Source: Gemmatimonadota bacterium (GTDB lineage Bacteria > Latescibacterota > UBA2968 > UBA8231). From it: a stretch of DNA of 64,000 nucleotides. The stretch lies in contig VXML01000051.1 in the NCBI GenBank assembly GCA_009841115.1, positions 1-64,000 on the forward strand, given 5' to 3'. Each line of letters begins with the position of its first letter. Position 1 is the first letter of the stretch. The notes under the pieces are model-generated. The model was not told the DNA's origin. It was given only the letters and a program-made list of their open reading frames with translations, and did not search any database. Of the stretch, positions 25,862-34,243 are shown in pieces. A program made the translations under genes and the position numbers.

Positions 25862-25969
25862 TCAATATAGATGTGGACCAGCAGCATAGAGTTTTTGCAG
25901 CAGATCAAGGAGGCGAAGTCGATGGAGATAAAAAATTGGCGATGTATTGCTGATTACGACCTCAGGCAT
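25862..25969 (-). pseudogene. truncated DUF3368-type PIN toxin
   Basis: The ATG at 25969 overlaps the end of the UPF0175 gene by 8 bases, the usual arrangement for this pair. The frame reads MPEVVISNTSPIFYLHRLRL and then LDLLQKL before a TGA after 35 codons. The opening matches the start of DUF3368 PIN-domain toxins, which are normally about 150-170 residues. The remaining domain, with the other acidic catalytic residues, is absent, and the CoiA-like gene begins 11 bases on. The toxin must be inactive. Confidence 0.75.
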
Positions 25970-26213
25970 TTTGGCGGTCCTGTTCTAATTCCGCATGAGT
26001 CATATCAAAAATAGGCACACCGTAGCGACCCATTTTTTGGAGGAACTGGATGCGCGACATGCCAGCGAGTTCAGCCGCACGCCCGGAAGACATCTTACCC
26101 ATTTCATAGAGCTTGGCGGCGGCAGCTATGCGGACCTCTTGGGTAAATTCTTCGGGTGTCTCTTTTCGAGAGAGAAAAACCTCTTCGGGCACTTCAATCT
26201 GAATCGTCTGCAT
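25962..26213 (-). CDS. UPF0175 family antitoxin-like protein
   Basis: This 83-residue protein contains VRIAAAAKLYEMGKMSSGRA followed by AELAGMSRIQFLQKMGRYGV, the helix-turn-helix pattern of UPF0175. The family members act as antitoxins for DUF3368 PIN nucleases. It appears intact, but the partner gene immediately downstream is truncated, so this may be an orphan antitoxin. The ATG at 26213 has no strong ribosome-binding site. Confidence 0.85.
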   Translation of the reverse strand: MQTIQIEVPEEVFLSRKETPEEFTQEVRIAAAAKLYEMGKMSSGRAAELAGMSRIQFLQKMGRYGVPIFDMTHAELEQDRQNA

Positions 26214-26267
26214 TTTTATGCCTTTGGTATCAGCGATCTGATGGGACGAGTGGAACTCGACGCCCCT

Positions 26268-27833
26268 TCATCGCATGAGATCGGCGATGCGCTCGCCAAT
26301 GGCCATCGAGGTGATGTTGGTGTTGGCGCGCACGCAGTCGGGCATGATGGCTGCGTCGGCGACGCGCAGGTTTTCGAGGCCGTGCACTCGGCCGTACTGA
26401 TCGACGACGGCCATCGAGTCGCTCGCTGGTCCCATCTTGCAAGTCGAGGAGATGTGGTGGCTGGTGCCCACTTCGCGCCGCATCCACTCGTCGAGCGCGG
26501 CGTCGGTGTCGAGTTCGGCGTCGGTAGGGCCGATGCGCTCGACGACGAGTGCGCTGAGTGCATCGTGGTTGAGCAGGTCGATGATGATGCGGATGGATTC
26601 GCGCAGTCGGCGGCAGTCTGAAGGCTCGGCCAAGTAGTTGTAGTCGAGCACGGGCTGCACGTGCGGGTCGGTGGAAGTTAGTTTGAGTTCGCCCTGCCCC
26701 TCGGCCAAATAGATGCAGCCGACCAAGTAAAAGCCTAAAGATTTGGAATGCGACGAGATGTAGTAGCCCTCGGTCGTGGCAAAGGAGGCCGGGATGATGA
26801 ACATGTCGTTGCGCCAGTCCGATCCGGCGGCCGTGTAGCGCAGTCCGATTTGCAGCCGAGGCTCCGTGCCGTCACCGAGGTACTCGTCCTTGGCCCGCAG
26901 CGTCACGCTTACTTGCGGATGGTCGCGCAGATTCTGGCCGACGCCGGGCAGGTCGCACACCACGTCAACGCCCATGGCCTCCAAGTGCGCGGCCGGCCCA
27001 ACGCCCGACAGCAAGAGCAGGTGCGGCGAGCCAATCGCCCCGCCGCAGAGCAGGATTTCTCCGCCGTGGACCGTGGACAGGTCTCCGTCGCGCTCGACGA
27101 GCAGACCGGTGGCGCGCTGGCCGTCAAAAATTACTCGGTGGACATGGGTGTTGGCTTGAATGGTGAGGTTGGGGCGACCGCGAGCCGGGTTGAGGTAGCC
27201 GATGTTGGTGCTCCAGCGGATGCTCTCGGCGTTGTTGAGCGCCAAGGGGCCGACGCCGGTGGAAGCTGGGTCGTTGTGGTCGGGGCAGTTGGGGTAGCCA
27301 GCGGCGAGCGCGGCCTCGTAGAAGGCGCGGTGCTCGGGGTTGAGTTCGTGGTCTTTGAATCGCCGCGCGCGGATGGGGCCGTCAGTGCCGTGGTAGGGGG
27401 CGTCGCCGTAGTCCGGGTCGGATTCGAGGCGGCACAAAAAGGGCAACAGGGCGTCGTGGCTCCAAAGGTCGTTGCCCGCCGCGGCCCACGAGTCGTAGTC
27501 TTCGGGCACGCCGCGCAGAAAAATCTGCGCGTTGACCGCACTCGACCCGCCGACAATTTTGCCGCGCGGCACAAACATATCGGGGCGCAGGTCCGTAGCC
27601 CGGGCGCGATACTCCCAGCCAAATCGGGTGCTCAAGCCAAAGGCGCGATCCCAGATATTGCGATCGCGCCCGTAGGCATAGCGAATCTCCTCGGGCAGGT
27701 CTTCAACCGCAGCAAAATCTGGCCCGGCCTCCAGCAGCAAGACCGACCGACTCCGATCCTCGCTGAGCCGCGCCGCGAGCACCGCACCCGCCGCGCCCGC
27801 CCCGGCAATGACGACATCGTAAGACGCAGACAT
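26268..27833 (-). CDS. GMC family FAD oxidoreductase (choline dehydrogenase-like)
   Basis: This 521-residue alcohol oxidoreductase has the N-terminal dinucleotide motif VVIAGAGAAGAVLAARLSE. The GMC signature 1 region is KIVGGSSAVNAQIFLRG. Signature 2 is GAIGSPHLLLLSGVGPAAHL. The C-terminal catalytic pair is in HHISSTCKMG and RANTNITSMAIGERIADLM. Family members oxidise choline, polyols, long-chain alcohols or sugars. The substrate is not evident. It lies upstream of the UPF0175 gene and 59 bases from the disulfide oxidoreductase on the same strand. Confidence 0.93.
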   Translation of the reverse strand: MSASYDVVIAGAGAAGAVLAARLSEDRSRSVLLLEAGPDFAAVEDLPEEIRYAYGRDRNIWDRAFGLSTRFGWEYRARATDLRPDMFVPRGKIVGGSSAVNAQIFLRGVPEDYDSWAAAGNDLWSHDALLPFLCRLESDPDYGDAPYHGTDGPIRARRFKDHELNPEHRAFYEAALAAGYPNCPDHNDPASTGVGPLALNNAESIRWSTNIGYLNPARGRPNLTIQANTHVHRVIFDGQRATGLLVERDGDLSTVHGGEILLCGGAIGSPHLLLLSGVGPAAHLEAMGVDVVCDLPGVGQNLRDHPQVSVTLRAKDEYLGDGTEPRLQIGLRYTAAGSDWRNDMFIIPASFATTEGYYISSHSKSLGFYLVGCIYLAEGQGELKLTSTDPHVQPVLDYNYLAEPSDCRRLRESIRIIIDLLNHDALSALVVERIGPTDAELDTDAALDEWMRREVGTSHHISSTCKMGPASDSMAVVDQYGRVHGLENLRVADAAIMPDCVRANTNITSMAIGERIADLMR

Positions 27834-27892
27834 AAGATCCCCTAGGTTTGTATTTAGTGTCCTCTAATATAGGACACTCACGAAGGACGCTT

Positions 27893-29275
27893 CTACCCCA
27901 ACTGTTCCGCTAATTCTTCCGCCGGATAGGTAATAATCTCCGCCAAGGTCGGATGATAATGGGGCATCCTCGCCAAATCCTGCACCGCGCCGCGAAAGTA
28001 CATCACCGCGATCAACTCGTGAATTAGCTCGCCGGCCTCTGGGCCGACAATGTGGCCGCCGAGCACCTCGCCCGAGCGCGGGTCGCAGAGGATTTTTACG
28101 TGGCCGCAGGTCTCGCCCATCGTCAGCGACTTGCCGTGGTCGTCAAAAGGGTAGCTGGCGACCAAATAGGGCCGGTCCGCAGCGCGGCAGTCCCGCTCGC
28201 TGAGGCCGACGCTGGCCACCTGCGGGTCGGTGAACACGACCATTGCGTTGAGGCGGTCGTCGAAGCGGTGCTCGGGGCGGTCGGGATGCGTGGCATTGTA
28301 TGCGGCAATCTCGCCTTGTTCAATGGCGATGTGGACGATTTCGTGCTCGCCGTTGACGTCGCCGACGGCGTAGATGTGGGGCTGGCTGGTGCGCATGGCC
28401 GCATCGACGACAATGCGCCCGCTGGCGACCTCGACGCCGGCTTGGTCCAAGCCCAATCCGTCGATGAGCGGGCGGCGGCCGAGAGCTTGGAGGACGAGGT
28501 CCGCGGAGGCTGTTTTTTTTAAGCCGCCGTGGGAAAAATGCGCAGTTTTGCGCCCGTTGTCCTCGGTGAATTGGCGCAACTGCGTGCCGGTGTACACTTC
28601 CATGCCCTCTTCGCGAAAGCGCGCTTCAACCGGCCGCGCCAAATCCTCGTCGCCAGCGGAGAGAATGTGATCGCTGCGCTGGATGAGCGTCACCTGCGTG
28701 CCAATGCGCTGAAAGAACTGGGCCAGCTCGACGGCGATGGGACCGCCGCCGAGGACGAGCAGGCTCGCTGGCTGCTGGCACATGTCGAGGGCCTCGTCGC
28801 TGGTGAGGTAGCCGACTTGGTCCAGTCCTGGGATCGGGACGTGGTGAGGCGTGGAGCCGGTGGCGATGATGAAATGCCCGGCCTCAATGACGTCGTCGCC
28901 GGCCTGGATCTTCTGCGGCGAGAGGAAGCGGGCACGCGCTTCGTAGAGTGCGAAGCGGCCGTCGCTTAGTTGCTCGCGGCGATAGGCGGCAAAGTCGGCG
29001 ACCAATCGCGCCTTGCGCTCGACGATGGCGGCTAGATCAGCGTGGACTTCCACCGGCGCTAGGCCGAACTCGGCGGCGCGGTCTAGATGCGAGGCTATTT
29101 CGGCGGAGCGTAGAATCGCCTTGCTGGGCATGCAGCCGCGCAGAATGCACAGCCCCCCCCAGGGACCTTGGTCGATAACCGCGACATTGGCACCAGCAGC
29201 ATGGGCCGTGCGCGCCGCGGCGTACCCGGCCGAGCCGCCGCCGATGATCGCGATGTCGCATTGCACAGTTGCCAT
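27893..29275 (-). CDS. dihydrolipoyl dehydrogenase-like pyridine nucleotide-disulfide oxidoreductase
   Basis: This 460-residue flavoprotein has the FAD motif IIGGGSAGYAAARTA, then the redox disulfide CILRGC in GGLCILRGCMPSK, and the NAD motif LVLGGGPIAVELAQFF. The FAD site IYAVGDVNGE and the C-terminal HYHPTLAEII carry the catalytic His-Glu pair. It belongs with lipoamide dehydrogenase and mercuric reductase. No pyruvate dehydrogenase subunits are nearby, and no N-terminal metal-binding domain is present, so the exact substrate is open. Confidence 0.9.
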   Translation of the reverse strand: MATVQCDIAIIGGGSAGYAAARTAHAAGANVAVIDQGPWGGLCILRGCMPSKAILRSAEIASHLDRAAEFGLAPVEVHADLAAIVERKARLVADFAAYRREQLSDGRFALYEARARFLSPQKIQAGDDVIEAGHFIIATGSTPHHVPIPGLDQVGYLTSDEALDMCQQPASLLVLGGGPIAVELAQFFQRIGTQVTLIQRSDHILSAGDEDLARPVEARFREEGMEVYTGTQLRQFTEDNGRKTAHFSHGGLKKTASADLVLQALGRRPLIDGLGLDQAGVEVASGRIVVDAAMRTSQPHIYAVGDVNGEHEIVHIAIEQGEIAAYNATHPDRPEHRFDDRLNAMVVFTDPQVASVGLSERDCRAADRPYLVASYPFDDHGKSLTMGETCGHVKILCDPRSGEVLGGHIVGPEAGELIHELIAVMYFRGAVQDLARMPHYHPTLAEIITYPAEELAEQLG

Positions 29276-29343
29276 AATCCGTTTTTATCCTACTCTTGAG
29301 CGGCTTGGTTTTTGTTTTACTGTTAGGCCATGAGGTTTGTTCC

Positions 29344-30543
29344 TTGAACGCACTGCACCCCATAGGCGCGGTTTTGCTCTGCTGCGCGCTGGCCCTGCCT
29401 GCTTGGAGCGAAGATGCCTATACGATGCGCGGCTTTGATGCGCGCATCCAGCGGGGCATAGACCTGATCTACAATCTGCGCTTTGCAGAAGCCGAGCGCC
29501 ACTTTCAGAACATCGTCGCGGCCGAGCCAGACAACCCGCTCGGCTACTTCTTTCGCGCGATGGTGTCTTGGTGGCGAATCCTCATCGACTTGGCCGACAA
29601 AACCCACGACGCAGAGTTTCACGCCCGGCTCAAGCAGTGCATTGAGGTCTGCGACCGGCGGCTAAAAAAAGACCCGATGGACTTCGACGCGATTCTCTTC
29701 AAGGGCGGTGCCATTGGTTTTCGCGGCCGCCTGTACGGCGACAGAGAGCAGTACCTAAGGGCAGCGCGTGACGGATTGCGCGGCCTGCCCCTGCTGAAGA
29801 AGAGCCGTCAGCTCGAGCCGACCAACAAGGACATCCTCTTTGGCCAGGGCCTGTATCACTACTTCGCCGAGGTCATGCCCCAACGCCACCGGATCCTCCG
29901 TCCTATCATGGCCTTTTTGCCCGACGGAGATCGCGTGCTGGGCCTCCAGCAGCTCAAGGAAGTTGCCCGCGAGGGAGCCTACGCCCGCACCGAGGCCGCC
30001 TACTTCCTCGGCCAAATCTACCGGATTTTTGAAAAGGACAACCGCAGAGCATTGCCCTATTTCGAGGAACTCTACGCGCGCTATCCCGACAACGCAGTCT
30101 TCCACCGCTACACTGCGCGGCTTATGGTCGAACTCGGACGCTGGCGATCGGGTGTGGCTTTGTACGAAGAGTACGTGCGGCGCAGCTTGGCCGGCCAGAC
30201 CGGCTATCACCGCCACGGCCGCTTGGAGGCGCATTACTACGCGGGTAAATACGCGTACTTTGAGCGGCGCTTTCCAGAGGCCGCCGACCATCTAGCGGCA
30301 ACCGACAGCCTCGCCGCCAATTCCGAGCGCAAGCGGGACTTAGCGTTTGCCGTGCTGGCCAACCTGCTGCTCGGCCAAGTACACGACCTAGCGGGCCGCC
30401 GCGAGGACGCGGTTTTGCGCTACCAGCGGGTGCGGCGCTTGCCCGACCATGCGGACAGCCACCAACGGGCGCAGCACTATCTGCACGCGCCCTATCGCGA
30501 GGGCGTAGATGAGGCGGTCAATCCTGTCCCTCCAACCGAATGA
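29344..30543 (+). CDS. exported TPR-repeat protein
   Basis: This is a 399-residue protein. The best start is TTG at 29344, with GAGG upstream, giving MNALHPIGAVLLCCALALPA and cleavage before EDA. The mature part has helical repeats of tetratricopeptide type: FAEAERHFQNIVAAEPDNP, DFDAILFKGGAIGFRG, EAAYFLGQIYRIFEKD, FEELYARYPDNAVFH and others. These are used for protein-protein contacts in the periplasm. No enzyme motif is seen. It ends 26 bases inside the convergent ClC gene. Confidence 0.8.
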   Translation: MNALHPIGAVLLCCALALPAWSEDAYTMRGFDARIQRGIDLIYNLRFAEAERHFQNIVAAEPDNPLGYFFRAMVSWWRILIDLADKTHDAEFHARLKQCIEVCDRRLKKDPMDFDAILFKGGAIGFRGRLYGDREQYLRAARDGLRGLPLLKKSRQLEPTNKDILFGQGLYHYFAEVMPQRHRILRPIMAFLPDGDRVLGLQQLKEVAREGAYARTEAAYFLGQIYRIFEKDNRRALPYFEELYARYPDNAVFHRYTARLMVELGRWRSGVALYEEYVRRSLAGQTGYHRHGRLEAHYYAGKYAYFERRFPEAADHLAATDSLAANSERKRDLAFAVLANLLLGQVHDLAGRREDAVLRYQRVRRLPDHADSHQRAQHYLHAPYREGVDEAVNPVPPTE

Positions 30544-32350
30544 CTTCCTCGTGGTACACTCGCATCAGATCTGAGTGCATCAGATAGCCCCAAAACTCGC
30601 TTTCCCCCTCGTCTGTGATGTGCACCACGGGCAGCTTGTCGTAGCCAGAATCCAGCAATTTTTGCAGGGCCTCGTGCAGGTTGTCCTCAGCGTCTATGGG
30701 CCGGACATCATCGACGACCATGTCCTCTATCAGGACTAAGTTGCGCAGCATCTCGTCTTCGGGCAGGTCGAGGTCTTCGAGGCTGATCATGCCGCGCAAA
30801 CCGCCGTCGTCATCGGTGACGACAAAGTGCAAATGGCCCAGCTTTTTGCTCAAGCTACTCAGGGAAAAGTAGGAAAGCCGATTGCTGACGATGGCCTCGG
30901 AGGTGTTTTTGAGGCGGGGGAATACTTCGCGGACTTGGAGATCGTGCAGCACGTTGACGGTTAGGTCTTTGATGTGGGCCGGAGAGTGAAACTTGTTTTG
31001 AACTTGGTTTTGGTAAATGGAAAAGTTGCGCGCGAAGATGAGCGCGAGGGCGCTGACAACCATCAGCGGCGGCAGCAGGTGATAGGAGCCGCTCATTTCG
31101 ATGACGAGAATCAGAGCCGCTAGCGGTGTATTGGCCACTGCGCCGAAAAACGAGGCCATGCCCACCACGATGTAAGCTGCCGGTTGGTGGACGATGTCGG
31201 GAAAGTACTGTTGCCCCAGCAGACCCACGGCACCGCCGAGCATCCCGCCGATAAAGAGCGAGGGGCCGAAGACGCCGCCCGAGCCGCCGCTGGAGACCGT
31301 GCAGCTAGAGGCGAGGATTTTGAGCAGGGCGAGGGCTAGGAAGGCGCGGATTGCAAGCTCGCCGTCGAGCCCCCGTTGGATGACGCCGAACCCATCGCCC
31401 AGCACTCGGGGGTCGATAAAAGCCGCCAGTCCCACCAGCAAGCCCCCGCAGCAGACGATCCAGTAGCGGGGCAGCGGCAGGCGATCGAACAGGGTGCGCG
31501 CAAAGCGTAGGGTCTTGACGTAAAAGATGCCAACCAAGGCGCAGAAAAACCCCAAGATTAAGTAGAAAACCAATTCGCGCACATCGGTGAACAGCAGGTC
31601 GGGCAGGGCGAAAATGTGCGAGAAGCCAAAGACGGCGATGTAGAGCGCGTAGGCGACAAAAGAGCTGATGACGCAGGGGATGAGCGCGTCGCTTTCAAAG
31701 TCTTCGCGGTAGAGCACTTCCACGCTGGCGATCGCAGCACCTAGCGGCGCGCGGAAAATTGCGCCTAGTCCTCCGGCCGTGCCCGCCAGCAGCAAAATCC
31801 GTCGCTGGGCCACTGAGAGCTTAAGTTTGTCGCCGACCCAAGAGCCTAAGCCCGCGCCGATATGGACCAAAGGACCTTGCTGACCAGCGGCACCACCAGA
31901 GGAGAGCGTGACGATGGTCGCCAGGGCCTTGACCGGAGCGACGACGGGACGGATGTGGCCGCGTTGGTTGTGGAAGGCGTCGATCATGGCGTCAGTGCCT
32001 GCGCCTTGGGCTTCGGACGCGAAGCGGTGAGTCAGGTAGCCGCCGAGCAGTCCACCCAGTGCTGGCAGCAGCAGCAACAGCCACAAATACTCTCCGTAGG
32101 TGGGCGCGTCGAAGAAGGAGAAGTCGAATAGCGCCCTGTTGTGCGGATGAATCTGGCGGTAGCCAGCCAGTTTCTCGACTAGCAGGAACTTGGCTAGTTC
32201 GAGGCCGTAGGTGAACAACACGGCACCCAAGCCGGAGATCAGGCCAATGAGCGCGCTGTAGAGATAGATGCGGGAGACGAACTCAAAGCCGAGCCAGTCG
32301 CGGAGCAAGCGGGCGGCTAGCCCCCGAGTCGTAGGGGCGGCTTCAGGCAT
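30518..32350 (-). CDS. ClC-type chloride channel/transporter with C-terminal CBS domains
   Basis: This is a 610-residue membrane protein. The helices start at about 28. The first selectivity-filter segment reads EAQGAGTDAMIDAFH, and the second GGAAGQQGPLVHIGAG, where GREGP is normal. The gating glutamate is therefore Gln158. GGSGGVFGPSLFIGGMLGG is the third conserved element, and the Tyr-bearing region lies near SYHLLPP. After about 460, two CBS domains follow (with MVVDDVRPIDAEDNLHEALQ). The start ATG at 32350 overlaps the SpoU methylase stop by 8 bases, so translation is coupled. Confidence 0.92.
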   Translation of the reverse strand: MPEAAPTTRGLAARLLRDWLGFEFVSRIYLYSALIGLISGLGAVLFTYGLELAKFLLVEKLAGYRQIHPHNRALFDFSFFDAPTYGEYLWLLLLLPALGGLLGGYLTHRFASEAQGAGTDAMIDAFHNQRGHIRPVVAPVKALATIVTLSSGGAAGQQGPLVHIGAGLGSWVGDKLKLSVAQRRILLLAGTAGGLGAIFRAPLGAAIASVEVLYREDFESDALIPCVISSFVAYALYIAVFGFSHIFALPDLLFTDVRELVFYLILGFFCALVGIFYVKTLRFARTLFDRLPLPRYWIVCCGGLLVGLAAFIDPRVLGDGFGVIQRGLDGELAIRAFLALALLKILASSCTVSSGGSGGVFGPSLFIGGMLGGAVGLLGQQYFPDIVHQPAAYIVVGMASFFGAVANTPLAALILVIEMSGSYHLLPPLMVVSALALIFARNFSIYQNQVQNKFHSPAHIKDLTVNVLHDLQVREVFPRLKNTSEAIVSNRLSYFSLSSLSKKLGHLHFVVTDDDGGLRGMISLEDLDLPEDEMLRNLVLIEDMVVDDVRPIDAEDNLHEALQKLLDSGYDKLPVVHITDEGESEFWGYLMHSDLMRVYHEEVIRLEGQD

Positions 32351-32933
32351 GGGCGGTGGGCTGACAGGTGGGACTGACAGCCTGCCATTGGCGCAGGACC
32401 TCAAAGACGAGGACGGCGCTGGCCGCGGCGACATTGAGGCTGTTTTTGTAGCCGTACATCGGAATCTCAACCAACTCGTCGCAGCACTCAAGCGCGTCAC
32501 AACTCACGCCGAGGGCTTCATTGCCCACGATGAGGGCCAAGGGGCGCGGATAGTCCAGCTCGGTATAACAGCGGCTGTGTGATGTCGTCTCCAATGCCCA
32601 CACAGGCACCTGACGAGCGCGCAAGTGCTCAATGGCCTGGAGGGTGGTGGCGAAGTGGCGGGTCTCTATGTACGAGAGGGTGCCCAACGCCGTCTTGTCG
32701 AGCTTGGGATGGGGCGGATGGGCTGTGTAGCCGCAGGTGTAGATGCCTTGCAAGCGGCTCGCGTCGGCCGTGCGGAAGATCGAGCCCACATTGAAGGCGC
32801 TGCGCAAATTGTCGAGTACCAGATAGAGCGGGTGCTTGGGCAGGCGGGCGTATTCGTCGAGGGGCATCTCCGCGTCGAACGTGCGGACCTCAAAGCTGGT
32901 CTCCTTGCCGTAGTTGCCCGGCCGCAATTTCAC
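32343..32933 (-). CDS. TrmH/SpoU-family RNA 2'-O-methyltransferase
   Basis: This 196-residue SPOUT methyltransferase has the motifs LVLDNLRSAFNVGSIFRTAD, ALIVGNEALGVS and IPMYGYKNSLNVAAASAVLV. The last two form the trefoil knot that binds S-adenosylmethionine. The short length and lack of an N-terminal extension suggest a tRNA or rRNA ribose methylase, with the target unknown. It overlaps the Gfo/Idh gene by four bases (ATGA) and the ClC gene by 8, making a three-gene operon. Confidence 0.93.
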   Translation of the reverse strand: MKLRPGNYGKETSFEVRTFDAEMPLDEYARLPKHPLYLVLDNLRSAFNVGSIFRTADASRLQGIYTCGYTAHPPHPKLDKTALGTLSYIETRHFATTLQAIEHLRARQVPVWALETTSHSRCYTELDYPRPLALIVGNEALGVSCDALECCDELVEIPMYGYKNSLNVAAASAVLVFEVLRQWQAVSPTCQPTAHA

Positions 32934-33967
32934 CCGACTTCCTCCGGGGCTACGGGCCGCTGCTCGGCCGCGGAGAGTCGGGCGGCCTCAATGGCGACCA
33001 TGGTCTGCCGCACGCTCTCGGCGGTGACGGCTAGCTCGGCTCGACCGGCTAGCGCGTCGGCGATGTTTTCATAGTAGGAACGCCAGCGGCCAGGTGCCGT
33101 CTCAATGATGGTTTCCTCCGAGCCTCTATAAAGATGGGCGTAGTGCTGGGGTGCCTCTTCGGCCGCGTCGATGTCGCCGGCGATCATGGCCTTTTCCTGC
33201 GGGTCAACGCCCTCTTTGACCAGCGCGCCTTCCGTGCCCAGCACGTACCAGCGCGGTTTGGCTTTGCACGCCAGCGACGAGGTCTCCACGCGTGCTTCGA
33301 CGCCATTGGCAAAGTGGAGCACGGCCAGTGCGTGGGATTCGACGTCAATGCTGAGCGGATTGCCGGAGTGGAAGGTGGCGTACACCTTTGCGAGCGGTGC
33401 GTCGATAAGCTGGAGGGCTTGATCGACCAGATGCGCGCCTAGATCGAAGAATTTGCCGCCGCCGTGCCGCGCGATGCTGCGCCAGCCGCGCGGAGGGCCG
33501 TATTGGCCCCAAAACATCTCCAGCAAAAAGGGATCGCCGAGCAGCCCTTGGCCTAGCGCGTCTTTAACGGCGAGGAAATCGCCGTCCCAGCGGCGGTTCT
33601 GAAAGACGCTGAGCAAGCGGTCGTGCGCTTGGCTGGCGGCGATCATCTGGTCGGCCTCGGCCATGCTCAGGCACATGGGTTTGTCGGTGACGACGTGTTT
33701 GCCCGCCGCTAGCGCTTGGATCGCGTGCGGGGCGTGAAGGTCGTTGGGCGTGGCGAGGACGACCAGATCGACGGCTGGGTCGGCCAGCACTTCGTCGAAG
33801 TGGCGGAAAGTCTTTACCCCCAAGTCGTGCTGGATCTGGTCGCGGGCCTCCGACCGGCTGGTGGCAATGCCGTAGAGGTTCAGGCCGCTGGCCAGCCCCA
33901 CTAGATAGGCGTGGAAGCAGCGGCCAGCAAAGCCGTAGCCGATGACGGCGACATTGGGTTTTTCCAT
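32930..33967 (-). CDS. Gfo/Idh/MocA family oxidoreductase
   Basis: This 345-residue protein has the N-terminal Rossmann motif VIGYGFAGRCFHAYL, then VLATPNDLHAPHAIQAL and the family box KHVVTDKPMCLSMAEAD. C-terminally, GGGKFFDLGAHLVDQAL carries the catalytic Asp/His region. It is typical of the YdgJ/YhhX-like subgroup that acts on sugars or inositols. First gene of the operon with the SpoU methylase and ClC transporter. The ATG is at 33967. Confidence 0.92.
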   Translation of the reverse strand: MEKPNVAVIGYGFAGRCFHAYLVGLASGLNLYGIATSRSEARDQIQHDLGVKTFRHFDEVLADPAVDLVVLATPNDLHAPHAIQALAAGKHVVTDKPMCLSMAEADQMIAASQAHDRLLSVFQNRRWDGDFLAVKDALGQGLLGDPFLLEMFWGQYGPPRGWRSIARHGGGKFFDLGAHLVDQALQLIDAPLAKVYATFHSGNPLSIDVESHALAVLHFANGVEARVETSSLACKAKPRWYVLGTEGALVKEGVDPQEKAMIAGDIDAAEEAPQHYAHLYRGSEETIIETAPGRWRSYYENIADALAGRAELAVTAESVRQTMVAIEAARLSAAEQRPVAPEEVG

Positions 33968-34243
33968 GATTTTACCTGTGTGGTGGGCGTTTTTGCAGCT
34001 AATGAATGGGCACTTATATTAAGAAAACTCAAAGGCTTGGGCAAGTTTTCAGGAGGCCGGCGACGAGTGCCGGCTGGTAAGCGAAGTCAATGTCCTCGGG
34101 CAAATCGCAGGAGAGCCGCGGGCGTTGGCGGCGGTGCGCGCTCCGGGTCGAACGAGTCGAATAAGAAGGGACACTTTTCCCGCGCTCAGGTGTTATATAT
34201 GATACGCGGTCACTCGTGGATGTCGCCGGTGCGAGGGCAATGG

